Shown in pieces: positions 24,767 through 32,175 of a stretch of DNA of 64,000 nucleotides (positions are counted from its first letter, which is position 1; each line of letters starts with the position of its first letter). The notes beneath the pieces are model-generated. The model made no database searches. It was not told the DNA's origin and saw only the letters and a program-made list of their open reading frames with translations. The stretch comes from CADDYT01 sp035294125 (lineage in GTDB: Bacteria; Chloroflexota; Ktedonobacteria; Ktedonobacterales; Ktedonobacteraceae), in assembly GCA_035294125.1 (NCBI GenBank), contig DATGLM010000008.1, positions 18,832-82,831 of the forward strand. The letters are read 5' to 3'. The position numbers and the translations under genes were made by a program.

Positions 24767-26140
24767 ATGGCAAGCCAGTTGGAAACCTATATTAGCGAGA
24801 ATGAGAACCGTTTTCTGGAGGATTTGAAGGGGTGGCTGCGCATTCCGAGCATCAGCACGCTGCCGGAGCACGTGGGCGATGTGCTGCAGGCGGCGGAATA
24901 TGCCGCTGACCAGTTGCGCCGCATCGGCTTCGAGCAGGTGCGGGTGATTCCGACAAAGGGACATCCGCTCGTCTATGGCGAATGGCTCAAAGCGCCGGGC
25001 AAGCCTACAGTGCTTATTTACGGGCATTACGATGTGCAGCCCGTCGACCCGCTGGCGCTGTGGGAGTCGCCGCCGTTTGAGCCAACTATTCGCGGCGGCA
25101 ATCTCTATGCTCGCGGCGCAGCCGACGACAAGGGGCAGACCATGCTCGTCTTCAAGGCGCTGGAATCGCTGATGACGGTCAATGGCGCGTTGCCGGTCAA
25201 TGTGCGCGTGCTGATCGAGGGTGAGGAGGAGGCCGGTGGCGAGTCCATCGACGCGTATGTGCGCGCCTACCCCGCACGTCTGCAAAGCGACGTCGCTTTC
25301 ATCTGCGATACCGGCATGCCCTCGCCGGAGATGCCCGCGCTGATCTACGGGCTGCGCGGGATCGTCTACACGGAGGTCGAGGCGCGGGGCGCGAAGCGCG
25401 ACCTGCACTCCGGCATGTACGGCGGCGTCGCGCCCAATCCCCTGCACGCCCTCGCACTCATCATCGCCGGGCTGAAGGATGCCGGGGGGCATATTCACAT
25501 TCCCGGCCTCTACGACCACGTGCGCAAGCCGACGGCGGAGGAAGAGGCTTTCTGGCAGCAAGACCCGCTGCACACCGGGGAGGCGCTGCTCGAAGAGATG
25601 GGCGTGCCACAACTGGTGGGCGAAAACGAGTACCCGCCACTGGAGCGGCTTGGCGCACGCCCGACGCTGGAAGTCCACGGCATCGTCGGCGGCTTCACGG
25701 GCGAGGGGGCCAAGACCGTCATTCCCGCCGAGGCAAAGGCCAAGATCAGCCTGCGCCTGCCCCCGGACGTGACGTCGGAGGAAGCCTTCGCCCTCTTCGA
25801 GAAGCGTGTGCATGAACTGGCCCCGCCGGGAGTGCAGGTGACAGTGCGCAAGATTCACGGCGGCGAAGCGGTGCTGGTGCCGGTGGATAGCGCGCCCATG
25901 CAAGCGGCTGCCGGAGCGCTGCAGGAGGTCTACGGCAAAGAGCCAGTGTTCCTGCGCGAGGGCGGTTCTATTCCCATCGCCGCCCTTTTCTATGAAGTGC
26001 TCAACGTCCCGGTCGTCATGATGGGCTTCGGCCTCCCCGGCGACAACCTGCACGCCCCCAACGAGAAATACTCCCTCTCGCAATTCTACAAGGGCATCCG
26101 CACCGTCGCCAGCTTCTTGCAGCGGCTGGGATCGGAGTAA
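24767..26140 (+). CDS. M20 family metallopeptidase (CNDP dipeptidase type), copy 1
   Basis: A 457-residue zinc/manganese peptidase of the M20 carnosinase/CPG2-like group. The metal site shows GHYDVQP (His87, Asp89), the bridging Asp120 in RGAADDKGQ, and EGEEEAGGES with the catalytic and metal glutamates (about 154-155). The lid (dimerisation) domain lies about residues 200-370 (DLHSGMYGGVAPNP, GGFTGEGAKTVIPAEAKAKI), and the final metal ligand is in the C-terminal GDNLHAPNEKY. It is expected to cleave small peptides or acyl-amino acids in the cytosol. GGAG 8 bases before the ATG at 24767 fixes the start. The stop is 3 bp before the next gene, a paralogue with the same motifs. Confidence 0.94.
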   Translation: MASQLETYISENENRFLEDLKGWLRIPSISTLPEHVGDVLQAAEYAADQLRRIGFEQVRVIPTKGHPLVYGEWLKAPGKPTVLIYGHYDVQPVDPLALWESPPFEPTIRGGNLYARGAADDKGQTMLVFKALESLMTVNGALPVNVRVLIEGEEEAGGESIDAYVRAYPARLQSDVAFICDTGMPSPEMPALIYGLRGIVYTEVEARGAKRDLHSGMYGGVAPNPLHALALIIAGLKDAGGHIHIPGLYDHVRKPTAEEEAFWQQDPLHTGEALLEEMGVPQLVGENEYPPLERLGARPTLEVHGIVGGFTGEGAKTVIPAEAKAKISLRLPPDVTSEEAFALFEKRVHELAPPGVQVTVRKIHGGEAVLVPVDSAPMQAAAGALQEVYGKEPVFLREGGSIPIAALFYEVLNVPVVMMGFGLPGDNLHAPNEKYSLSQFYKGIRTVASFLQRLGSE

Positions 26141-26143
26141 ATC

Positions 26144-27508
26144 ATGACAGAAACTGCTGTAAATAGCTATCTTGAAACCCATCCCGACGAGGCGCGGGAG
26201 TTGTTGGAGCTGTTGACGCGGCAACCGAGCGTGGCGGCGCAGGGGCTGGGCATGGCGGAGATGGCCGCTCTGGTGGAGAAGCTGCTGCAAGAGACGGGCT
26301 TCAGCACGCGGCGGCTGGATGTTGAGGGCGCACCAACTGCCATTTATGGCGAACTGCGCGGGCGCAGCCCCTACACCGTCCTGCTCTACAACCACTACGA
26401 TGTGCAGCCTGCCGAGCCACTGGAGCTGTGGAACACGCCGCCGTTCGAGCCAACGGTGCGCGAGGGCAAGCTCTACGCTCGCGGCTCTTCCGACAACAAG
26501 GGGGAGATTGCGGCCCGTTTAGCAGCCATGCGCGCTCTGCTGGCAACCAATAGCGAACTGCCGATCACGCTGCGCTGGATCATCGAGGGCGAAGAGGAGG
26601 TGGGCAGCCCACATTTCGCGGCTATCGCCGAGAGGTACGCGCCATTGCTCAAAGCCGACGCGAGCTTCTGGGAGGGTTCGCATTTCGGGCCGACCGGTCG
26701 CCCGGAACTGCTGCTGGGAACAAAGGGACTGCTCTACGTGCAGCTAGAGGCGGAAGGCGCGGGCACCGATGCCCACTCCGGCTCGGCGCCCATCCTGCCG
26801 AGTCCCGCGTGGCGGCTCGTCCACGCGCTGGCCTCGCTCAAAACGCCGCAGGGCCGCGTCCTCATTTCCGGCTTCTATGAAGACGTATTGCCGCCATCGC
26901 AGCAGCAACTGGCTGCCATCGCGGACCAGCCCAACATGGACGCCGAACTGCGCGCCGCCTACCGCGTCGATCACTTCGTTGACAACCTCTCCGGCGCGGC
27001 CCTGCGCGAGCGGCTCGCGTTCGCCCCGACCTGTAACATCGCGGGCCTGCTCAGCGGCTACACCGGTTCCGGCGTCAAAACGGTACTGCCCTCAAAGGCA
27101 ATGGCAAAGATCGATTTCCGACTGGTCCCCAATCAGGAGCCGCAGGACATCACGGCCAAACTGCGTGCCTACCTGGATGCGCAGGGCTACAGCGATATCA
27201 GCCTTACCGTTCTCGGCGCTGCCGAACCCGTCGTGACGCCAATGGAGGAGCCAATCGTGCAGCAGGTGATGAAGATTGCGCGACAATACAGCGGCCAGAA
27301 GCCGGTCATCAATCCCATCGGAGGCGGCACATTGCCCCTGTTGGGGGCGTTGCGCCGCTTCGTGGGTGTGCCCGGCCTCGCCGTTCCCGGCAACCCCACC
27401 TACTGGGCTAACGGCGCGCACGCCCCCAACGAGCACATCCGCCTCGCAGACCTGCAACAGGCTGTGCGTTTCAATTGCTACCTGTTCTCGTCCCTGGGAC
27501 AGGAATAA
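26144..27508 (+). CDS. M20 family metallopeptidase (CNDP dipeptidase type), copy 2
   Basis: A 454-residue paralogue of the preceding protein with the same layout: NHYDVQPAEPLELWNTPPFE, RGSSDNKGEIAAR, EGEEEVGSPHF, DAHSGSAPILPSP in the lid domain, GYTGSGVKTVLPSKAMAKI and the C-terminal GAHAPNEHI. His and Asp of the HYD motif, the bridging Asp and the Glu pair are conserved, so it should be active. It begins 3 bp after the first copy, implying one transcript and perhaps different substrate ranges from a tandem duplication that has diverged considerably. It is followed by a long palindrome acting as a terminator. Confidence 0.94.
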   Translation: MTETAVNSYLETHPDEARELLELLTRQPSVAAQGLGMAEMAALVEKLLQETGFSTRRLDVEGAPTAIYGELRGRSPYTVLLYNHYDVQPAEPLELWNTPPFEPTVREGKLYARGSSDNKGEIAARLAAMRALLATNSELPITLRWIIEGEEEVGSPHFAAIAERYAPLLKADASFWEGSHFGPTGRPELLLGTKGLLYVQLEAEGAGTDAHSGSAPILPSPAWRLVHALASLKTPQGRVLISGFYEDVLPPSQQQLAAIADQPNMDAELRAAYRVDHFVDNLSGAALRERLAFAPTCNIAGLLSGYTGSGVKTVLPSKAMAKIDFRLVPNQEPQDITAKLRAYLDAQGYSDISLTVLGAAEPVVTPMEEPIVQQVMKIARQYSGQKPVINPIGGGTLPLLGALRRFVGVPGLAVPGNPTYWANGAHAPNEHIRLADLQQAVRFNCYLFSSLGQE

Positions 27509-27512
27509 TCGC

Positions 27513-27569
27513 AATGAATAGAAACGAGCATATTGCCCTCGCGAGGGCATATGCTCGTTTCTATTCATT
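27513..27569. terminator. 57-bp near-perfect palindrome, bidirectional terminator
   Basis: Arms 27513-27541 and 27542-27569 pair with no loop and only one bulged T (27534). It lies 4 bp after the stop of the second M20 gene and overlaps the last codon and stop of the convergent tryptophan dioxygenase gene (stop at 27565-27567). Confidence 0.8.
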
Positions 27570-28281
27570 TCAACCCTCGTTCGTCCGCGATTTTTGTAAG
27601 CTGGTTGCGCACCTCCCAGAGGTCGGGGTAGAAACGATCTTTGAGAGTGCGCTCTAGCAGCTCCATCGGGGTACCTCCGGTGCCGGTTGAGCTATAGCCA
27701 ATCATGCGTGCTGCCAGCTTGAAGTGCTGGTCGCGGAAGATCTGAAAAATCTCGTCATAGTCGGTAAGGGCCTCAGCAAAAGCCAGCAGGAGCGGGTAGC
27801 GGTCGGCTTGCATGTAGACATCGAGCAGCGAGACCTGCTCGCGCTCCAGCACGGCAGAGAAATCGTCCCACAACAGGGGAGAAATCGCCATAAGCGCGTG
27901 AAAGCCGGGCGAATCGGTGCCAGCGCCATCACCGAGCATGAGACGAAAGCCGTGAAAGTCCCAGGGAGACATCGTTTCCAGCATGCGCATATTGCCCAGC
28001 ATCAAATGCTGGATTTTGATGACGCGCTGCATGAGGCGCGTCGCGTTGATCAGGTCAAACTGCTGGAGCAACTGGCGAATGGTGCGCAGTTCAAACGCGG
28101 CCTCCTTCCACCATAGTTCAAACACCTGGTGAACCACCTGAAACTGCAGTTCATCGTGGTGCGCGAGTTGGTCCTCCGGCTTTTGCAGCGAGAGCAATTC
28201 CTCCGTGCGCAGGTACTTCTCGTAAGTGCTCTCGCCGGGAGCGGGCCGCCGTATCTTATGCGGCGCTATATTCTTGACCAT
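27565..28281 (-). CDS. kynA: tryptophan 2,3-dioxygenase
   Basis: A 238-residue haem enzyme that opens the indole ring of L-tryptophan to N-formylkynurenine, the first step of the kynurenine pathway. Family hallmarks are TYEKYLRTEELLSLQKP near residues 15-35 and HHDELQFQVVHQVFELWWKE, containing the substrate/haem-pocket His and aromatic residues. Then come RVIKIQHLMLGNMRMLETMS and SPWDFHGFRLMLGDGAGTDS, the usual DFxxFRxxLxxaSGfqS segment. The C-terminal GTGGTPMELL fits the haem-proximal region. The start MVKN at 28281 has AAGGGA 6 bases upstream; longer in-frame starts lack one. No kynureninase or formamidase genes are nearby, so the downstream route is elsewhere. Confidence 0.95.
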   Translation of the reverse strand: MVKNIAPHKIRRPAPGESTYEKYLRTEELLSLQKPEDQLAHHDELQFQVVHQVFELWWKEAAFELRTIRQLLQQFDLINATRLMQRVIKIQHLMLGNMRMLETMSPWDFHGFRLMLGDGAGTDSPGFHALMAISPLLWDDFSAVLEREQVSLLDVYMQADRYPLLLAFAEALTDYDEIFQIFRDQHFKLAARMIGYSSTGTGGTPMELLERTLKDRFYPDLWEVRNQLTKIADERGLK

Positions 28282-28549
28282 AACAAGTCCCTTCCTTCTC
28301 TGGAACATCTTCAGCGAGGCATCATCGCCTCTTACCGCAAAGCATATCATAGAAACAGCTTGTGTGTCAGGGATACCAATTTCTTGAGGCAAAGCAACAG
28401 AGGTACAGGCGATGGACACATTTTTCCATCACCTGCACCTCTCGTATTGCCTTTGCGCTTGACCTGCTCGGGTTCGGCGGTATACTTCCACTCGAAGGAA
28501 GCGGTCAGAACCAAACCCTTCCCCACCTTCTCCTTTGGGATTGAAACAA

Positions 28550-28882
28550 CTATCTCTTTGCCTTTTTATGCTTTTCGGCCCGGCGCTGCTTTTCGACCCC
28601 CATGCGCGGCTTCTCGACAGCCTCAGCCTGCTGGTTGTAGGAACTGGCGCCGGGAAGGGTAACATCGGGCGTGGTGTGTGCTGGCACACGGGCACTGGAC
28701 ACGCCGGTCTCCATGTTATAGGCGATTTCAACCATCTGGTCGGTGCGTGTCGGCATAGGCATCTCACCTGGCGGCGGTGGCATCACCTGCGGCCCGGCCT
28801 TCGATGTCGGCCACGCTGGTAATGGCGGTATCTTTGCAACCGGCTGGATGGCTCTCTCCTGCTGCTCTTTTTCTAACTGCAT
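28550..28882 (-). CDS. hypothetical Pro-rich 110-aa protein
   Basis: A polar protein with a Gln/Glu-rich start, a Pro-rich centre (KIPPLPAWP and VMPPPPGEMPMPTRTDQ) and a strongly basic end, KQRRAEKHKKAKR. No membrane segment or known domain was found; it may be largely disordered. GGAGG lies about 13 bases before the ATG, which is rather far. It is probably real because of its even, protein-like composition and the lack of competing frames, but support is modest. The 28282-28549 space upstream of tryptophan dioxygenase holds nothing recognisable. Confidence 0.45.
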   Translation of the reverse strand: MQLEKEQQERAIQPVAKIPPLPAWPTSKAGPQVMPPPPGEMPMPTRTDQMVEIAYNMETGVSSARVPAHTTPDVTLPGASSYNQQAEAVEKPRMGVEKQRRAEKHKKAKR

Positions 28883-29179
28883 AGCTCTATAGCTACCTCC
28901 TCGTCCTTTTCCTCTATTTTATCACGTATGAGAGGGATGTGAAGGCACATCTCCCCGAAAAGGCCAGCGCTACTGATCTTCCCACCGCCCCCCTATTCTC
29001 CTCTTGCTACGAGTCGAGTTCATAAATCGACACGTGTTCTAAGTAGATCATCATGAGCGCGGCTTTTATTACATATATCGTCACGGCTTTCGTTTCAGGC
29101 GCGGACTGGAAAGCGGTTCTCATCGATTCATTCGTGCCACATATTTCCTTCAATTTCAGCAATGTTAAGAGGAAAAGGT

Positions 29180-29209
29180 TTGACAAGACCTGATGCCAGG
29201 CGCTATAGT
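29180..29209 (+). promoter_or_regulatory. sigma-70-like promoter of NRAMP-like gene
   Basis: TTGACA (29180-29185), an 18-base spacer and TATAGT (29204-29209). The expected start is near 29216, giving a leader of about 75 nt that contains a hairpin. Upstream, 28883-29179 shows nothing else. Confidence 0.6.
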
Positions 29210-29234
29210 CAAAACAGAAATAAAAACATCCATC

Positions 29235-29260
29235 ATGCCCCTTTTTCCCGGAAGGGGCAT
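29235..29260 (+). promoter_or_regulatory. leader hairpin before NRAMP-like gene
   Basis: ATGCCCCTT (29235-29243) pairs with AAGGGGCAT (29252-29260) over an 8-base loop, in the short leader between promoter and start codon. It lacks a downstream U-run. It does not match the yybP-ykoY manganese riboswitch consensus as I know it. Confidence 0.35.
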
Positions 29261-29289
29261 TGTCTTAAATACGCTCTTTGAGGTTCTAC

Positions 29290-30588
29290 ATGAAACAAGT
29301 GTCCTTGAAAAGAAAATCGCAGGAAAGAAAGCGCCCTCGTGCCTGGAGGCAGATGCTCATTTTGCTCTCCGTCATTGGCCCCGGCCTGATTACCGGCAAT
29401 GTGGATAACGATGCCACCGGTATTACCGGCTACTCGCTGGCGGGGGCGCAATACGGCTATGGATTGCTCTGGGCTGTAGTGCTGGTGACGATCAGCCTGT
29501 TCGTTGTGCAGGAAATGGCCGCCCGCATGGGCGTCGTCACCGGCAAAGGACTGGCCGATCTGATTCGCGAACGCTTTGGCGTGCGCATCACGTTCTGGAG
29601 CATGCTCCTGCTCCTGATAGCCAATACGGCGACGACGGTGGCGGAATTTGCGGGAGTTGCCGGGGCAATGGATATCTTCGGGGTCAGCCCACTCATCTCT
29701 GTACCCGTCGCGGCCATAGTCGTCTGGTTCCTGGTCATTCGCGGCAGCTATAAATACGTTGAGCGTATCCTGCTGGTGCTGTGTTTGATCTATTTTACCT
29801 ACGTGGCCAGCGGCTTTCTTGTCCACCCGAACTGGGCGCAAGTCTTCCACGAAACCATCGTGCCACCAATCCAACTGAATCAGGGCTATTTGCTCACCCT
29901 TGTCGCCGTTATCGGCACAACCATCGCCCCCTGGATGCAGTTCTATCAACAATCGGCCATTGCGGATAAGCACATTTCTATCAAACATTTGCAATACGAG
30001 CGTATTGATACCATTGTCGGCTCGTCCCTGACCGAATTTGTCGCCTTCTTCATCGTGGTCTGCACGGGGGCAACGTTGTTTGTCCACCATATCCAGATCA
30101 CGCAGGCAAAAGACGCCGCACTGGCCCTCGCGCCGCTTGTGGGGGGCAACGGGCAGATCGCGGAGATCCTGTTTGGTATTGGCCTGCTCAATGCCTCGGT
30201 CATGGCGGCCAGCGTGCTTCCGCTCTCCACCGCCTACTCCATTTCCGAAGCATTTGGTTGGGAGCGTGGAGTCGGGCGAACCTTTCAGGAAGCGCCTCAG
30301 TTTCTGTTCCTGTACACCTTTATCATCATCTTAGGAGCTGGCATCGTCCTGTTTGTGCCAGCGGGTAGCCTCGTGTTCGTACTCAATCTTCCCAATATCG
30401 TTGGCGGCATGCTGCTCCCGCTCATTCTCGTCTTAATGCTTATTCTCTGTAACGATCGCCGTTTGATGGGCCGCTACGTCAATGGATTCGTCCTCAATAC
30501 CATAGCCTGGATTACCACCATCGTTATGACTGTGCTGACGCTGCTCATTATCATCAGTTCCATCTTTCCGGGCTTGTTTGGAGGCTAA
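29290..30588 (+). CDS. NRAMP-related divalent metal transporter with altered ion-site motifs
   Basis: A 432-residue, 11-helix LeuT-fold protein of the NRAMP group. The first helix reads VIGPGLITGNVDNDATGITG where classical Mn2+/Fe2+ transporters have DPGN. The TM6 region reads IGTTIAPWMQFYQQSAI, where A-x-x-M-P-H is usual. It keeps the general scaffold (GAQYGYGLLWAVV, GKGLADLIRERFG, LFLYTFIIILGAGIVL). The changes of the binding-site sequence suggest another ion (for example Mg2+), or a non-canonical Mn/Fe site; this is inference. The start at ATG 29290 has GAGG 6 bases upstream; the TTG at 29278 is disfavoured. It is a single gene with its own promoter and a hairpin after it. Confidence 0.86.
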   Translation: MKQVSLKRKSQERKRPRAWRQMLILLSVIGPGLITGNVDNDATGITGYSLAGAQYGYGLLWAVVLVTISLFVVQEMAARMGVVTGKGLADLIRERFGVRITFWSMLLLLIANTATTVAEFAGVAGAMDIFGVSPLISVPVAAIVVWFLVIRGSYKYVERILLVLCLIYFTYVASGFLVHPNWAQVFHETIVPPIQLNQGYLLTLVAVIGTTIAPWMQFYQQSAIADKHISIKHLQYERIDTIVGSSLTEFVAFFIVVCTGATLFVHHIQITQAKDAALALAPLVGGNGQIAEILFGIGLLNASVMAASVLPLSTAYSISEAFGWERGVGRTFQEAPQFLFLYTFIIILGAGIVLFVPAGSLVFVLNLPNIVGGMLLPLILVLMLILCNDRRLMGRYVNGFVLNTIAWITTIVMTVLTLLIIISSIFPGLFGG

Positions 30589-30647
30589 AGAGGGACGTAA
30601 GACTGGTACTTCAGGGCCATTCGTCCCTATCAATAAAGGGCAGTACG

Positions 30648-30698
30648 TTGCATAGTATAAGGGATGGGTTTTCACCATCCCTTGTATATTGATGCAAT
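30648..30698 (+). terminator. hairpin between NRAMP-like and SDR genes
   Basis: The inner stem is 30656-30667 with 30675-30688 (GGGATGG/CCATCCC core), extended by GCAT/ATGC-type outer pairing (about 30648-30654 with 30692-30698). It lies 60 bp after the NRAMP stop. No strong U-tract is present. Confidence 0.45.
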
Positions 30699-30739
30699 GC
30701 CCGACATAATGCACTGGAGATTTGGAGGAAATAACGTCT

Positions 30740-31780
30740 ATGCGCGTGTTGATTACCGGGGCCACCGGCTTGCTCGGCGGACACCTGATTCAGGCGTTGC
30801 AGGAGCGGGGGGAGCGGATTCGCGCCCTGGTGCTGCCTGTGGAAAACGCGGATAAACTGGTTGCGCAGGGTGTGGAGGTGGTGCGTGGAGATATTACGGA
30901 TGCCAGCACTCTTGGCCCTGCCGTTAAAGATGTCGAATTGATCTTTCACCTCGCCGGGATGATGGGCGTCTGGCGTCCCCTGGCGGACTACCGGCTGGTC
31001 AATGTGACCGGCACGGAAAATCTCTACAAGGCGGCGCAGGCCGCCGGTGTGCGCCGCTTCGTGCATACCAGTTCTCATACCGTTTATGGCCTGGGACATG
31101 GTCGCTTCATGGTGGAAGAAGACCCTCTGAAGCCCGATCCCGATCCCTACAGTATTACCAAGGCCGAGGGCGACCGTATGATGCGGCGGCTGATGATCGA
31201 TAGCGACGTGGAGACGGTTATATTGCGTCCCGGCACCTTCTTCGGTCCCGGCGACCGCCTGCACTTTGGACGCATGGCACAGAAAGTGAAGGACGGCAAG
31301 GGCTTAATTATCGGCAAAGGAGACAACGCGCTGCCTTTCTGCTACGTGACCGACGTGGTGCAGGGCTTCATGCTGGCGGCCTACCACAAGAACGCACCCG
31401 GCAACGTCTACAACATCACGAATGATCGCCCGCTGACGCAGCAGGAAATGTTCGATGCCATCGCCGATGCCGTCGGCGGCAAACGGCCCACCCTGCACCT
31501 GCCCTACCTGCCCATCTACTACGGCAGCATTGTCGCCGAGAAGGTCCTCGCTCGCCTCACCCACACAAAGCCCATCGTGACACAGTTGGGCGCGCTCATG
31601 TTCGGCAGCGATAACCGCCACAGTGTCGAGAAAGCGCGCCGCGAGCTGGGCTACGAGCCGAAGGTAGACCTGCGCGAAGGCATTTTGCTGGCCGCGCAAT
31701 GGTTCAACGCCGGTGGCATGAACCAGCCTTTCGTGACTCAGGCCAGCCAGAACGCTCCCCTTGCCGGAGCAAGGAAATAA
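30740..31780 (+). CDS. extended short-chain dehydrogenase/NAD-dependent epimerase
   Basis: A 346-residue extended SDR. The Rossmann glycine motif is TGATGLLGG (6-14), HLAG lies at 70-73, and the catalytic Ser111/Ser112 (HTSSHTVYG) goes with Tyr137 and Lys141 (YSITK). The C-terminal part (VENADKLVAQGVEVV early, and later LRPGTFFGPGDRLHF, NVYNITNDRPLTQQEM) resembles 3beta-hydroxysteroid/sterol dehydrogenases and dihydroflavonol-reductase-like epimerases, including hopanoid-linked HpnA-type proteins. The substrate cannot be fixed. GGAGG lies 11 bases before the ATG at 30740. A bidirectional terminator follows. Confidence 0.9.
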   Translation: MRVLITGATGLLGGHLIQALQERGERIRALVLPVENADKLVAQGVEVVRGDITDASTLGPAVKDVELIFHLAGMMGVWRPLADYRLVNVTGTENLYKAAQAAGVRRFVHTSSHTVYGLGHGRFMVEEDPLKPDPDPYSITKAEGDRMMRRLMIDSDVETVILRPGTFFGPGDRLHFGRMAQKVKDGKGLIIGKGDNALPFCYVTDVVQGFMLAAYHKNAPGNVYNITNDRPLTQQEMFDAIADAVGGKRPTLHLPYLPIYYGSIVAEKVLARLTHTKPIVTQLGALMFGSDNRHSVEKARRELGYEPKVDLREGILLAAQWFNAGGMNQPFVTQASQNAPLAGARK

Positions 31781-31784
31781 GAGA

Positions 31785-31826
31785 AAACAGAAGAGCCAGC
31801 GCGCGCAAAGGCTGGCTCTTCTGTTT
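31785..31826. terminator. bidirectional intrinsic terminator
   Basis: A perfect 16-bp stem, 31785-31800 with 31811-31826, with a 10-base loop and AAA/TTT ends. It separates the convergent SDR and zinc-ribbon genes, starting 4 bp after the SDR stop. Confidence 0.88.
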
Positions 31827-31835
31827 GTCTGCTCG

Positions 31836-32114
31836 CTACTCGGACATGGTAGATACTTTCTTGCCTGCTCCCTTGAAGCCAAATTTTTTGATGGTGCTGC
31901 GCAGCCAGGGCGCGGTAGGACCATCATCTATACGCTTGCTGGTGTCGACCAGAAACGGAGCAGTGTCTGGTTTGGGCTTCAACAGGCTGGCCTGACGCAG
32001 CGCGGCCAGTTCCTCGTAATGCTGGAAAGCCCAGTACAGGTTGATGCGACATCCCTTACAATTTTTCGCGTCATCCTCGTTTGGAGTTCCACATTGCGGA
32101 CACTCTGTCATCAT
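31836..32114 (-). CDS. small zinc-ribbon protein
   Basis: A 92-residue protein that starts with a single zinc ribbon, CPQCG (5-9) and CKGC (19-22), followed by a charged helical linker and a basic C-terminus (STIKKFGFKGAGKKVST). Such Cys4 ribbons bind one structural zinc. The rest matches no family I know. GGAGG lies 4 or 7 bases before the tandem ATGs at 32114/32111. It begins 61 bp after the radical SAM gene on the same strand, with no hairpin between, and may be its partner. Confidence 0.72.
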   Translation of the reverse strand: MMTECPQCGTPNEDDAKNCKGCRINLYWAFQHYEELAALRQASLLKPKPDTAPFLVDTSKRIDDGPTAPWLRSTIKKFGFKGAGKKVSTMSE

Positions 32115-32175
32115 TGTTCCTCCTTTTCATTCAAATGGGTGGTGGCCCTACTCCATACGATTTCCGCCGCGTCGG

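Noticed and set aside
24590..26395. 601-codon minus-strand frame opposite the M20 peptidases
   Set aside because: Antisense shadow produced by codon bias of the real genes.
29180..29289. Manganese (yybP-ykoY) riboswitch before the NRAMP-like gene
   Set aside because: The leader is too short and the conserved loop sequences are missing; only a simple hairpin is present.
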